36,698 nt of DNA. It comes from Spirochaetaceae bacterium (lineage in GTDB: Bacteria; Spirochaetota; Spirochaetia; DSM-27196; SLST01). Below, piece after piece: positions 16,084 through 25,258 of this stretch. Each line of letters begins with the position of its first letter. Position 1 is the stretch's first letter. The notes under the pieces are model-generated. The model made no database searches, was not told where the DNA came from, and saw only the letters and a program-made list of their open reading frames with translations. The position numbers and the translations under genes were made by a program. The stretch covers positions 1 to 36,698 of the forward strand of contig RECL01000310.1 in NCBI GenBank assembly GCA_007694025.1. The letters are read 5' to 3'.

Positions 16084-17451
16084 ATGTCGTCCTCCAGTCG
16101 CTCGACCCGTCGCTTCTTCATCGAGAACCTCGGGTGCGCAAAGAATCAAGTCGACGCAGAGGTCATGATCGCGGCGCTCGAACGCGACGCGTGGGAGTGC
16201 GCCGACGATCCGGGCGGCGCCGATGTAATCCTGGTCAACTCATGCGGCTTCATCGAGCCTGCCAAGCAGGAGTCGATCGACGTGACGCTCGCGATGCTCC
16301 ACGACTACCCCGACGCGCGCGTCGTTGTGACCGGGTGCCTGTCGCAGCGCTACCCCGACGAGCTCGTCGTCGAGATTCCGGAGCTTGCCGGGGTCTTTGG
16401 CAATCGCGCGCCGCATCGGATCGCGGAGTTCCTGCGAACGCTCGACGCCGGCGGCACGCGGGTGTCGGTCCCCGACGCCGCGCTCGATTCGCACGAACGG
16501 AGCCGCCTGCTGTCGCTCCCGGGCTCCGCGTACGTGAAGGTCAGCGAAGGGTGCGATAACCGTTGCTCGTTCTGCGCGATTCCTCTGATCCGCGGGCGCG
16601 CGCGAAGCAAGCCGCTCGACGCGATCGTCACGGAGGTCCGCACGCTCGTAGACCGGGGGATCCGGGAGATCAACCTGGTCGCGCAGGACCTGGCGTCGTA
16701 CGGCGCGGATCGCGACGCCTCGCAAGCCGGGCGCAGCGCCACCGGAGAGACGCTCCTTCGCGCAATATCGCAGCTTCCAGGAGAGTTCTGGGTCCGGCTG
16801 CTCTACGTCTACCCCGACCGGTTTCCCGAAGGATTTCTGGACATCGTGCGTGATGACCCGCGGATCCTCCCGTACTTCGACATACCGTTCCAGCACGCGT
16901 CGACCGCGGTGCTGCGCCGGATGGCGCGTCCCGGAACCGCCGACGGGTACCTGGACCTGGTTTCACGGATCAGAGACGCGCTTCCCGACGTGTTCCTGCG
17001 GTCGACGTTTCTGGTGGGTTTCTTTGGCGAGGACGACGCGGCGTTCGACGAGCTGCTCGAGTTCCAGCAGAGGGTGCAGCTCGACTGGCTCGGCGTGTTT
17101 CCGTACTCCCCCGAAGACGGCACCCGTGCGATGAAGGGCAGCCCCCCGCTCGATGTATCTCCCGAACTCGCGCTGCGCCGGGCCGATACGGTCGCTGAAC
17201 GGCAGCGGCCGATCACGCACGAACGGGTCGAGCGCCTCGTCGGGCGCACGCTCGACGTGCTCGTCGAAGAGCTCGTGCCGCAGGAGCCGCTCGCGCTCGG
17301 GCGGTGCTACGCTCAGGCCCCCGACGTCGACGGCGCCGTCGTGATCCACGTCCCCGATCCTGCAGACGGGCCCATGGTCGTTCCCGGCGATTTCATCCGG
17401 TGCCGGATCGTTCGCCGCAACGGACTGGACGTGGAAGCGGTGCCGCTATAG
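16084..17451 (+). CDS. rimO: Ribosomal protein uS12 methylthiotransferase RimO
   Basis: Radical-SAM enzyme that adds a methylthio group to a conserved aspartate of ribosomal protein S12. The 455-residue protein has the N-terminal UPF0004 domain with three cluster cysteines (ENLGCAKNQVDAE, VNSCGFIEPA, VTGCLSQRY). The radical-SAM site is C157/C161/C164 (CDNRCSFC), followed by AIPLIRGRARS. A C-terminal TRAM domain ends the protein. GCAKNQVD and the IRGRARS sequence distinguish RimO from MiaB. Only 6 nt separate it from the rodZ-like gene. Confidence 0.95.
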   Translation: MSSSSRSTRRFFIENLGCAKNQVDAEVMIAALERDAWECADDPGGADVILVNSCGFIEPAKQESIDVTLAMLHDYPDARVVVTGCLSQRYPDELVVEIPELAGVFGNRAPHRIAEFLRTLDAGGTRVSVPDAALDSHERSRLLSLPGSAYVKVSEGCDNRCSFCAIPLIRGRARSKPLDAIVTEVRTLVDRGIREINLVAQDLASYGADRDASQAGRSATGETLLRAISQLPGEFWVRLLYVYPDRFPEGFLDIVRDDPRILPYFDIPFQHASTAVLRRMARPGTADGYLDLVSRIRDALPDVFLRSTFLVGFFGEDDAAFDELLEFQQRVQLDWLGVFPYSPEDGTRAMKGSPPLDVSPELALRRADTVAERQRPITHERVERLVGRTLDVLVEELVPQEPLALGRCYAQAPDVDGAVVIHVPDPADGPMVVPGDFIRCRIVRRNGLDVEAVPL

Positions 17452-17460
17452 GATCGTAGC

Positions 17461-19566
17461 GTGTCAGGTCTCCCCGAGCTCGATTCGCTCAACGACGCGC
17501 AGCGCGCGGCGGTGCTCCACTGCGAAGGGTCGCTACTGATCCTTGCCGGAGCGGGATCGGGCAAAACCCGCGTCATCACAGTCAAGATCGCGTGGCTCAT
17601 CAGGCATTACGGCGTGTCTCCGCACTCGATCCTGGCCGTCACCTTCACGAACAAGGCCGCCGGCGAGATGCGGCAGCGCGCCGCGGCGATCACCGCCGAA
17701 GCCGGTGACGCGATGATCCGGACCTTTCACAGCTTTGGCGCGTGGATGCTCAGGCGCAACGCCGCGGAGGCGGGGCTGTCGCGCACCTTCTCGATCTACG
17801 ACGATGACGATGCGGTGATGCTGCTGCGCTCGATCTACCCTGAAGAGAATCGCGCAACGCTCGTCCGCTACGCGCGGCAGATCAGTCGCGCAAAGGACTA
17901 CGGCTTGCGCGCGGCCGACAATCTGGACGTCATCACGCACGAGCCCGAGTTCACAGAGGTCTACCGCGCGTACCAGGAGCGGTTGCAGGAGATCGGCAAC
18001 GTCGACTTCGGCGAGCTGATCCTGAAGCCCGTCGAGCTGCTCCGTGATACTCCGGCGATCCGTACCCGGCTCCAGCAGCGCTTCCGCTACATTCTGGTCG
18101 ACGAGTATCAGGACTCGAACGTCGCGCAGCACGAACTGTTGAAGCAGCTTGCGAACGACTCGACCTACGTCTGCGTCGTCGGCGACGACGATCAGAGCAT
18201 CTACCGGTTTCGTGGTGCAGAGGTCAGGAACATCCTGACGTTCGCCGACACCTTTCCGGGGACTTCGATCGTCAAGCTCGAGCAGAACTACCGGTCGACC
18301 AACCCCATTCTGGAAGTCGCCGGGGCGGTTGTGCGCAACAACGTCGGGCGGCTCGGCAAGACACTATGGACCGATCGTGCCGGCGGGGACGCCCCGACGG
18401 TCAACCTCCTGCGCGATCAGGACCACGAGGTGGAGTTCTGCCTGAGCCTGATCGAACAGGACGACGTCGAGACCGCGATCCTCTACCGGACCAACGCGCA
18501 GAGCAGGCTGTTCGAGACCGCGTTCCTGCGCGCGAACGTGCCGTACCGCATCGTTGGATCGCTGCGCTTCTACGAGCGCGAAGAGATCAAAGACGCGCTC
18601 GCGCTGCTGCGTCTGGTCGCGAATCGCCGCGACGAGATATCGTTCCGCCGGATCGTCAACAAACCGACGCGCGGGCTCGGCGACAAGAGCGTCCAGGCGG
18701 TCGCCGATCGCCTGACCGACGCGCGCGGTGACCTGTTCATAGCCGCTGAGGCCGCGATCCCCAAGCTCTCCAAACGCGCCGCGTCGGCGCTTCGAGCCTT
18801 CGTCGACACGGTCACCGCGGTGACAGGGACGCTTGGCACCGGAACGCTGTCCGACTTCACCGAGCGGCTCATCCGCGACAGCGGCCTCTGGGAGCACCAC
18901 GCGGCCAACACCGACGAGGTGACCGCGAAGACGAAGCTCGAAAACCTGGAGGAGCTTGTCAACGCGGCAAGCCTCTACCCGGCGACCGAAGAGGGCCTGA
19001 GCGAGTTCCTGGAGTTGATCGAGCTTGACCAGGGGCGCGAGCTTGACGCCGATGAGTCTGCGCGCGTGACGCTGATCACGATGCACAACACGAAGGGATT
19101 GGAGTTCGACCGCGTGATCATCACCGGTCTGGAGGAGGGGCTCTTTCCTCGGGGCGCCGACACCGACCCCGATGAGATCGAGGAGGAGCGAAGGCTCTTC
19201 TACGTGGCGGTGACCCGCGCCCGCGACCAGCTGCACCTCTGTTCGTGCGCGTCGCGCAGGCTGCACGGGCAGACGAAGGAGTGTGCTCCAAGCCGCTTCC
19301 TGAACGAGATCCCGAGCGAGCTCATCGCGCGCCGCGGGCTCCCCCGAACCGGGCATCCCGCGGGTGCGCGCGCCCGCGCGGCTTCGACCGCCGCGGGGCT
19401 TCCGCCCGGCGCTGCGGTCTACCACGACGACTACGGTGCCGGCGTGGTCACGCGCAGCTGGGACAGCGACGGCGAACCGGTCGTCCAGGTGCAGTTCGAG
19501 ACCGGCCGCACCGCGCGGTTTCTCACGCGTTACTCCACCCTGGAAAGGATCGCCGGTGATCTGTAA
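17461..19566 (+). CDS. UvrD/PcrA-type ATP-dependent DNA helicase (superfamily 1)
   Basis: A 701-residue 3'-5' DNA helicase for repair and replication restart. All SF1A motifs are present in order: SLNDAQRAAV (Q motif), AGAGSGKTRVI (Walker A), LVDEYQDSN (Walker B), GDDDQSIYRFRGA, EQNYRST, TMHNTKGLEFDRV and EEERRLFYVAVTRAR. The last 60 residues (GAAVYHDDYGAGVV onward) form the Tudor-like C-terminal domain found in PcrA/UvrD. The GTG start is 9 nt after rimO. PcrA and UvrD cannot be separated with confidence; Rep is less likely because of the C-terminal domain. The next gene starts inside its 3' end. Confidence 0.92.
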   Translation: MSGLPELDSLNDAQRAAVLHCEGSLLILAGAGSGKTRVITVKIAWLIRHYGVSPHSILAVTFTNKAAGEMRQRAAAITAEAGDAMIRTFHSFGAWMLRRNAAEAGLSRTFSIYDDDDAVMLLRSIYPEENRATLVRYARQISRAKDYGLRAADNLDVITHEPEFTEVYRAYQERLQEIGNVDFGELILKPVELLRDTPAIRTRLQQRFRYILVDEYQDSNVAQHELLKQLANDSTYVCVVGDDDQSIYRFRGAEVRNILTFADTFPGTSIVKLEQNYRSTNPILEVAGAVVRNNVGRLGKTLWTDRAGGDAPTVNLLRDQDHEVEFCLSLIEQDDVETAILYRTNAQSRLFETAFLRANVPYRIVGSLRFYEREEIKDALALLRLVANRRDEISFRRIVNKPTRGLGDKSVQAVADRLTDARGDLFIAAEAAIPKLSKRAASALRAFVDTVTAVTGTLGTGTLSDFTERLIRDSGLWEHHAANTDEVTAKTKLENLEELVNAASLYPATEEGLSEFLELIELDQGRELDADESARVTLITMHNTKGLEFDRVIITGLEEGLFPRGADTDPDEIEEERRLFYVAVTRARDQLHLCSCASRRLHGQTKECAPSRFLNEIPSELIARRGLPRTGHPAGARARAASTAAGLPPGAAVYHDDYGAGVVTRSWDSDGEPVVQVQFETGRTARFLTRYSTLERIAGDL

Positions 19567-20479
19567 CGTCGACACGACGCTCCTTACGCTCCTCCCGCGC
19601 ATCCGCCGCGCGCGAGGGTACCGACTCTACACGCCCGATGGCCGCAGGCTGATCGACTGCTATCAGGACGCCGGCCGCGCGATCCTGGGCCACCGCGCCG
19701 CCGGACTCATCCGCGACACGAAGGCGGTCATCGAGCGAGGATGCCTGGTCCCGCTTCCGTCGCCGGAGGCTCACCGCGCACGCCAGGCGATAGTGCGGCT
19801 GCTCGCAGCGTGCGACATTCGGGTCGAAGAGGCCCAGGTAGGGCTCTACGCGACCAGGGTCGACGCCGATGCGGCGCTCGCCGGCGCGGGGCTTGCCGTC
19901 GCGGGCCGGTCACCGGTCGCGCGCGACCTGGCCGATCCCGATCTGCCCGCAGACGCGGGGCCCGTCGTCGTGTGGCGGCCCTTTGTGCGCGACCGCGATG
20001 CGATCGCCGGACGGTGCGACGCGATCGTGCCGACCGTGCCGTGCCCGTCGTTCTTTTCGGTCGTCCCCGTCGTATTCAGCGGCCGCAGCGCGCCGGACGG
20101 GGCGCTCCTGCCGGAGGCTATCCTGCGCGCGCTCGCGTCGTCGGCCACCGCACTGGTCCGCGCGCTCGGCGACGCGCCATCGGGGCCCGACGACGCGCCA
20201 TCGGGGCCCGACGACGCACGGCTGCACCCGCCCGATCTGGCCGGGTTTCGCGCTGTCGGACCCTACCTGTGGCCCGTTGCCACACCCGCCGAACGCGACC
20301 GTCCCGACTGGTACCGCAACCGGTTCGAATCGTTCCTGCGCGCGGGTATCGTGATCAGCCCGGACGTACGGTGCCCGTCGATCGTGCCCGGCGAGCTGTC
20401 GGATGGCGAACGGAAGCTACTCGAGCGGGCCGCGGGCGAAGCCGCTTCGTCAGACGAAGCCGCCGAAGAGGAGGGGTGA
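19556..20479 (+). CDS. Protein of unknown function with class-III aminotransferase-like N-terminus
   Basis: A 307-residue protein starting at GTG 19556, 11 nt inside the helicase gene, with GGAAAGGA about 8 nt upstream. Residues 10-50 (RARGYRLYTPDGRRLIDCYQ, then GRAILGHR) resemble the N-terminal segment of class-III PLP aminotransferases such as glutamate-1-semialdehyde aminomutase. The remaining protein is too short, and I cannot find the PLP-lysine motif, so it is unlikely to be an active aminotransferase. A tandem heptapeptide DAPSGPD occurs near residues 206-219, and the C-terminus is acidic. It ends overlapping the next gene by one base. It is either a diverged spirochaete-specific protein or a remnant. 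Confidence 0.72.
   Translation: MICNVDTTLLTLLPRIRRARGYRLYTPDGRRLIDCYQDAGRAILGHRAAGLIRDTKAVIERGCLVPLPSPEAHRARQAIVRLLAACDIRVEEAQVGLYATRVDADAALAGAGLAVAGRSPVARDLADPDLPADAGPVVVWRPFVRDRDAIAGRCDAIVPTVPCPSFFSVVPVVFSGRSAPDGALLPEAILRALASSATALVRALGDAPSGPDDAPSGPDDARLHPPDLAGFRAVGPYLWPVATPAERDRPDWYRNRFESFLRAGIVISPDVRCPSIVPGELSDGERKLLERAAGEAASSDEAAEEEG
20171..20212. repeat. 21-bp tandem duplication (two copies) in the aminotransferase-like gene
   Basis: Two identical 21-bp units, 20171-20191 and 20192-20212, encode DAPSGPD twice and keep the frame. Confidence 0.9.
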
Positions 20480-20778
20480 TGGGAGTCGATCAGATCATCA
20501 CGATGGGTTCACGATTCGTGATCGGTGCGGTGGCGACATTCCTGGCGATACTCGTGTGGTCACGGACGCGCGACACCGCGTGGATGCTCATCGTGGTCGG
20601 AACCGTCGCGCACTACGGCGATGTCGTGCTCTCAGCGCTGGAGACGCTCGGCATGGTGCGGTTGGACCAGGTGACCATTCGGGGCGTAGCGGTGTTCCCG
20701 CTGATACTGACGAATGTTCCGATGCTCTTCTTCTCTATCGCATTCCTGGTCATCGTCGTCCGCCGCCGGATGCAATAG
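20479..20778 (+). CDS. Small three-helix membrane protein of unknown function
   Basis: A 99-residue protein with three predicted membrane helices: about residues 12-28 (FVIGAVATFLAILVW), 34-52 (AWMLIVVGTVAHYGDVVL) and 68-95 (VAVFPLILTNVPMLFFSIAF onward). It ends in a basic RRRMQ tail. The ATG overlaps the previous stop as TGATG, so it is the last gene of the UVR-lolA-rodZ-rimO-pcrA run. I do not recognise the family. The final 147 bp lie antisense to the ferredoxin gene. Confidence 0.75.
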   Translation: MGVDQIITMGSRFVIGAVATFLAILVWSRTRDTAWMLIVVGTVAHYGDVVLSALETLGMVRLDQVTIRGVAVFPLILTNVPMLFFSIAFLVIVVRRRMQ

Positions 20779-20967
20779 CGGACGCACGCAGATCGCTGCG
20801 ACCGGACAGTCGTGCATGACCGCGGCAACTTCTGCGATCAGCGCGCCGTCGACGCCCGACACGATGACGTCGGCGGCGACGTGGTCGACCTGGAACACTT
20901 CCGGCAACGTCTCTTCGCACAGGCCACACCCGACACAGCGCAGCCGATCGATCGATACCTCGTGCAT
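20632..20967 (-). CDS. Single-cluster ferredoxin with an antisense-encoded C-terminal tail
   Basis: Residues 1-62 form a compact ferredoxin with the cluster motif CVGCGLCEETLPEVF and the distal cysteine in HDCPVAAI, consistent with one [4Fe-4S] (or [3Fe-4S]) centre. The family usually ends close to this point. Here the frame continues for another 49 residues of charged low-complexity sequence (PAADDDDQECDREEE onward) read on the strand opposite the end of the membrane protein gene. Without a Shine-Dalgarno site, the ATG at 20967 is preceded by TATCTT ending 6 nt upstream. It could serve oxidoreductases such as the IorA enzyme, but that is only inference. Confidence 0.8.
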   Translation of the reverse strand: MHEVSIDRLRCVGCGLCEETLPEVFQVDHVAADVIVSGVDGALIAEVAAVMHDCPVAAICVRPLLHPAADDDDQECDREEEHRNIRQYQREHRYAPNGHLVQPHHAERLQR

Positions 20968-20973
20968 ACGCCG

Positions 20974-20979
20974 AAGATA
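20974..20979 (-). promoter_or_regulatory. Candidate -10 box of the ferredoxin gene
   Basis: TATCTT on the minus strand ends 6 nt before the ATG at 20967. No good -35 box is visible. The arrangement matches the other candidate leaderless starts in the window. Confidence 0.35.
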
Positions 20980-21046
20980 CTGACTCCGGGCCGCGGCGGC
21001 GACGGCGCACGCGCCGCTTCGCGCGGTGCCGGGAGGTAGCGGGTGG

Positions 21047-21074
21047 TTGACACTATCGCGGAATTTGCTATCTT
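21047..21074 (+). promoter_or_regulatory. Promoter of the small membrane protein-rplM-rpsI operon
   Basis: A perfect TTGACA (21047-21052) and TATCTT (21069-21074) are separated by 16 bp. A leader of about 25 nt follows and ends in GAGGAGG before ATG 21107. Confidence 0.7.
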
Positions 21075-21106
21075 ACATGAACGTTTCGAAGGTTGAGGAG
21101 GTCTTG

Positions 21107-21340
21107 ATGGTAGCCCTGATCGTAGGTCTGGTGTTTATCGCGTTTGCTGTCTACTCGGTGCTTCCGGTTGCGTGGTCGCTTCAGTGGTGGCCCTACGTGG
21201 TTGACTTCCTCAAGGGCGGTGTTCCTATTCTTGCCATCTTCGTCGGTCTGATCGCGGTCTTCATCGGCATTGCCGATATCAAGGACCGGATCGAGGCGAA
21301 GAAGGAAGAAGCGGAAGAGGCTGCCGAGAAGAACGAATAG
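21107..21340 (+). CDS. Small two-helix membrane protein upstream of rplM
   Basis: A 77-residue protein with two membrane helices (about residues 2-20, ALIVGLVFIAFAVYSVLP, and 36-55, GGVPILAIFVGLIAVFIGI). A charged helical tail, DRIEAKKEEAEEAAEKNE, follows. ATG 21107 is chosen for the strong GAGGAGG site 6-7 nt upstream; an ATG at 21077 in the same frame would lie next to the promoter. The family is not known to me. Its position as first gene of a ribosomal-protein operon suggests high, growth-linked expression. Confidence 0.78.
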   Translation: MVALIVGLVFIAFAVYSVLPVAWSLQWWPYVVDFLKGGVPILAIFVGLIAVFIGIADIKDRIEAKKEEAEEAAEKNE

Positions 21341-21357
21341 ACTTTCGGGAAGAGCAG

Positions 21358-21789
21358 ATGAAGACCCTATTTGTCAAAACGCAGGATGTTGCGCGCAACT
21401 GGTACGTTGTCGATGCCGAAGGCATGATTCTTGGGAAGCTCGCGACGAAGGTCGCGACCCTGCTTCGCGGGAAGCACAAGCCCGAGTTCGCTCCGAATCA
21501 GGAGATTGGTGACTACGTGATCGTCATCAACGCCGACAAGGTTCGCGTAACCGGCAACAAGCCGATGCAGAAAATGTACTATCACCACTCGGGATACCCG
21601 GGGGCGCTCCGGTCGCGGAGCTTCGAGCAGATGATGGGCCACAAGCCGACCTATCCGGTCGAGCATGCGATCCGCGGGATGCTGCCGAAGAACCGGCTTG
21701 GGCGGAAGTTGTTCACGAACGTTAAGGTCTACGCCGGACCGGACCATCCGCACGCTGCACAGCAGCCGGAAGTCCTGTCCATACCGTAA
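21358..21789 (+). CDS. rplM: 50S ribosomal protein L13 (uL13)
   Basis: Structural protein of the large ribosomal subunit. The 143-residue product has the usual length and signatures: [34 protein letters not shown], and the family signature region [20 protein letters not shown]. The rplM-rpsI order is the normal bacterial arrangement. Confidence 0.98.
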   Translation: MKTLFVKTQDVARNWYVVDAEGMILGKLATKVATLLRGKHKPEFAPNQEIGDYVIVINADKVRVTGNKPMQKMYYHHSGYPGALRSRSFEQMMGHKPTYPVEHAIRGMLPKNRLGRKLFTNVKVYAGPDHPHAAQQPEVLSIP

Positions 21790-21803
21790 AGGAGTCTGAG
21801 GAA

Positions 21804-22196
21804 GTGGAGCAGAACCTGGCACAAGGCACCGGCCGGCGCAAGACGTCGGTCGCTCGCGTCTACCTCCGGCAGGGTACCGGGAAGATCAGCATCAACGGTC
21901 GGGACCTGGGTGAGTACTTTCCCAATCAGGTCCAGGCGTACATCTGCGAGCAGCCGCTCGCGGTGACCGACAACGTCGGCAAGTTCGATGTGGTCGTCAA
22001 CGTAATCGGCGGCGGCCCGTCCGGGCAGGCCGGCGCGATTCGCCACGGTCTTGCGCGTGCGCTTGTAAAGCACGACGAGACCAACCTCCCGTCGCTGCGC
22101 GCGAACGGATTCATGACGCGCGATCCGCGAATGGTCGAGCGGAAAAAGTATGGACAACCCGGAGCACGGAAGAAGTTCCAGTTCTCCAAGCGTTAA
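21804..22196 (+). CDS. rpsI: 30S ribosomal protein S9 (uS9)
   Basis: Small-subunit protein of 130 residues, the typical length. Signatures are [38 protein letters not shown] and the invariant basic C-terminus [11 protein letters not shown] that reaches the P-site tRNA. It starts at GTG 21804, with AAGGAG upstream, 14 nt after rplM. Its last 47 bp overlap the predicted start of recX. Confidence 0.97.
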   Translation: MEQNLAQGTGRRKTSVARVYLRQGTGKISINGRDLGEYFPNQVQAYICEQPLAVTDNVGKFDVVVNVIGGGPSGQAGAIRHGLARALVKHDETNLPSLRANGFMTRDPRMVERKKYGQPGARKKFQFSKR

Positions 22197-22845
22197 GGTA
22201 CAGGAGCTCGCGAAGAGCAGACGGAGGAGGCCCGGGCAGGAGATACACGTCGTCCTGTCCGACGCTTCCTCTTTTTTTGTTTCGATGCGCGTCTGGGAGG
22301 AATCACCGTTCCACGAAGGTGACGAGCTTCCGGTCGCGGTCTGGCAGTCGATCCTGGATCGCAGCGCGATCGTTCAGGTCCGCGGACAGGCGATCTCTCT
22401 CCTGGCTCGATCCGAACACAGCCGTTTTCTCCTGACACAGAAGCTCCTGCAGCGCGATCTTCCGGTCGACATCATCCGATCGGTGCTCGACGACCTGGAG
22501 CGCGATGGGGCACTGTCCGATCGGCGCTACGCCGAAAGCTGGGTGCGCAGCCGACTGTCGGGGCACCCGGAGGATCCGCGCCACATGGTCGCGCGACTGC
22601 GCGAGCGCGGTATCGCCGGTGATCTGGCCGCCGCCGCCGTCGAGTCGGTGATGCGCGACGACGGTACCGACGAAGCCGGGCTTGCCCGCGAGTACGCAGA
22701 GCGTCTGACCCGGCGGCGCGCGCTGTCGGGCGAACAGATCGTCGACAAGCTCGTACGGCGCGGGTTCTCTCACCGGGTCGCGCGATCGGTCGCGGCCGAC
22801 GCGGCGTCGGACGATTCGGCGTCGGACGATCCCGGGTTACGTTGA
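22150..22845 (+). CDS. recX: Regulatory protein RecX
   Basis: RecX binds within the RecA filament groove and limits recombinase activity. The 231-residue product has the RecX helical repeats: [46 protein letters not shown], and later [20 protein letters not shown] and [14 protein letters not shown]. The only ATG giving a complete N-terminal region is 22150, inside rpsI; no GTG or TTG lies between there and the conserved part, so start confidence is moderate. A 15-bp tandem duplication lies near the C-terminus. recX is here beside rpsI, not recA. Confidence 0.85.
   Translation: MDNPEHGRSSSSPSVKVQELAKSRRRRPGQEIHVVLSDASSFFVSMRVWEESPFHEGDELPVAVWQSILDRSAIVQVRGQAISLLARSEHSRFLLTQKLLQRDLPVDIIRSVLDDLERDGALSDRRYAESWVRSRLSGHPEDPRHMVARLRERGIAGDLAAAAVESVMRDDGTDEAGLAREYAERLTRRRALSGEQIVDKLVRRGFSHRVARSVAADAASDDSASDDPGLR
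22804..22833. repeat. 15-bp imperfect tandem duplication at the recX 3' end
   Basis: Units 22804-22818 and 22819-22833 share their first 11-12 bases and give the repeated peptide ASDD in the acidic C-terminal tail. Confidence 0.75.
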
Positions 22846-22871
22846 TATTCTGGATGTTTCACATATATACT
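22842..22871 (+). promoter_or_regulatory. Upstream candidate promoter of the HTH-receiver gene
   Basis: TTGATA (22842-22847) and TATACT (22866-22871) are 18 bp apart; TATATA at 22864 gives a 16-bp spacer. The site overlaps the recX stop codon. Confidence 0.5.
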
Positions 22872-22899
22872 TGCCGAAACGCGTGCAGACTGCTACCAT
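22871..22899 (+). promoter_or_regulatory. Downstream candidate promoter of the HTH-receiver gene
   Basis: TTGCCG (22871-22876) and TACCAT (22894-22899) have a 17-bp spacer. Together with the site at 22842 it makes a tandem promoter arrangement. Confidence 0.4.
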
Positions 22900-22934
22900 A
22901 GAGGTAAGTCCCGGTCAGCGTTCGAGGGAGAACC

Positions 22935-23549
22935 ATGGCAAGAAACGACAAGAAGGTGCGGATATTCTCCGCGCTCGAAGTAGCGAACATCTGCGGAGTC
23001 GTAAACCAGACCGCCATCAACTGGATCAAGAACGGCTATCTCAAGGCGTTCACGACCCCGGGCGGCCAGTACCGGGTCTACTCGGAGGATCTGGTCCAGT
23101 TTCTTCACTCGCGCGGCATGAGAATGCCCGAAGAGCTCCAGCGCGTGCTCGACGAACAGATGGACGTCGACACCGCGCTGATCGTCGACGATGACCACGA
23201 CCTGAACAACCTGATCACGCAGTACCTCGCGAAGAAGCGCAGCGGCCTGGAGGTCTTCCAGGCGTTCGACGGATTCGAGGCCGGGAAACTCCTCGCCGAA
23301 AAAAAGCCGGGTCTGGTTGTTCTGGACATCGACCTGCCCGGCGTCAACGGCCACAAGCTTGCGCGAAGCATCAAGGAGTCGAGCGGGCCGGCCAAGCCGA
23401 TCATCGTCGCGATCTCCGGGCTCGACGACCCGGAGGAGCAGCAGGCGATCCTCGACGACGGAGCCGACGCGTTTGTCGCGAAGCCGCTCGAGCTCGACCA
23501 GCTCCTGGCGGTGATCGAACGGCTCATCGAGGAACGAACCTCGATCTGA
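22935..23549 (+). CDS. Response regulator with N-terminal MerR/excisionase-type HTH and C-terminal receiver domain
   Basis: A 204-residue protein. Residues 9-65 form a winged HTH of the MerR/excisionase class (FSALEVANICGVVNQTAINW and TTPGGQYRVYSEDL). Residues 78-200 form a CheY-like receiver with the acidic pocket ALIVDDDHD, phospho-acceptor D131 in VVLDIDLPG, AISG and K183 in VAKPLE. All residues needed for phosphorylation are present. The order (DNA-binding first, receiver last) is the reverse of standard response regulators. No histidine kinase gene is adjacent. GGGAG precedes the ATG. Targets are unknown. Confidence 0.87.
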   Translation: MARNDKKVRIFSALEVANICGVVNQTAINWIKNGYLKAFTTPGGQYRVYSEDLVQFLHSRGMRMPEELQRVLDEQMDVDTALIVDDDHDLNNLITQYLAKKRSGLEVFQAFDGFEAGKLLAEKKPGLVVLDIDLPGVNGHKLARSIKESSGPAKPIIVAISGLDDPEEQQAILDDGADAFVAKPLELDQLLAVIERLIEERTSI

Positions 23550-23553
23550 GCGC

Positions 23554-23832
23554 ATGCCCGATCACAAAGCGTTTCGTGCGGTCGTCCATGGTCGAGTTCA
23601 GGGGGTCGGGTTCCGGTACTCGGCTCGATCGATGGCTTCGCGCCTGGGCGTCCACGGATTTGTCCGCAACGAGCCCGACGGATCGGTCTACGTGGAGGGG
23701 GAGGGGAGCGCGGCGGCCGTTGACGCGATGATCGACTGGCTCAGGAAAGGCCCCCCGCACGCGCACGTGACCGACGTCGATCTCAGATCGACCGCTCAGA
23801 AGGGCTACTCCGCGTTCACCGTGGAAGCGTAG
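23554..23832 (+). CDS. acyP: Acylphosphatase
   Basis: Hydrolyses carboxyl-phosphate bonds of acylphosphates such as acetyl phosphate. The 92-residue product has normal length. The phosphate loop with the catalytic arginine is GRVQGVGFRYSARSMA, and the catalytic asparagine is in GFVRNEPDGSVYVEGEG. It begins 4 nt after the response-regulator gene, so the two are co-transcribed. It could affect acetyl-phosphate available to that receiver (inference). Confidence 0.95.
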   Translation: MPDHKAFRAVVHGRVQGVGFRYSARSMASRLGVHGFVRNEPDGSVYVEGEGSAAAVDAMIDWLRKGPPHAHVTDVDLRSTAQKGYSAFTVEA

Positions 23833-23834
23833 AC

Positions 23835-23865
23835 AAAAAAAAAGGCCCCGGTATGACCCGGGGCC
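23835..23865 (-). terminator. Rho-independent terminator of enolase
   Basis: An 8-bp GC-only stem (23844-23851 with 23858-23865) and a 6-nt loop are followed on the minus strand by nine T residues (23843-23835). On the plus strand no T-tract follows, so it serves the enolase transcript. A second small hairpin lies at about 23869-23884. Confidence 0.88.
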
Positions 23866-23897
23866 CCGGCCGGCGCTTGCCGGCATCATCGACACCT

Positions 23898-25234
<1,337 letters not shown>

Positions 25235-25247
25235 CTGGGAGTCGTTG

Positions 25248-25253
25248 TAGAAT
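25248..25253 (+). promoter_or_regulatory. Candidate -10 box of proS
   Basis: TAGAAT ends 5 nt before GTG 25259, with only a weak TTTTCG at the -35 position. No ribosome site is present, so this is another possible leaderless start. Confidence 0.4.
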
Positions 25254-25258
25254 AGCGA

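Noticed and set aside
23844-23865. The same hairpin as a plus-strand terminator for acyP
   Set aside because: The stem is followed on the plus strand by GC-rich sequence. The T-tract exists only on the enolase side.
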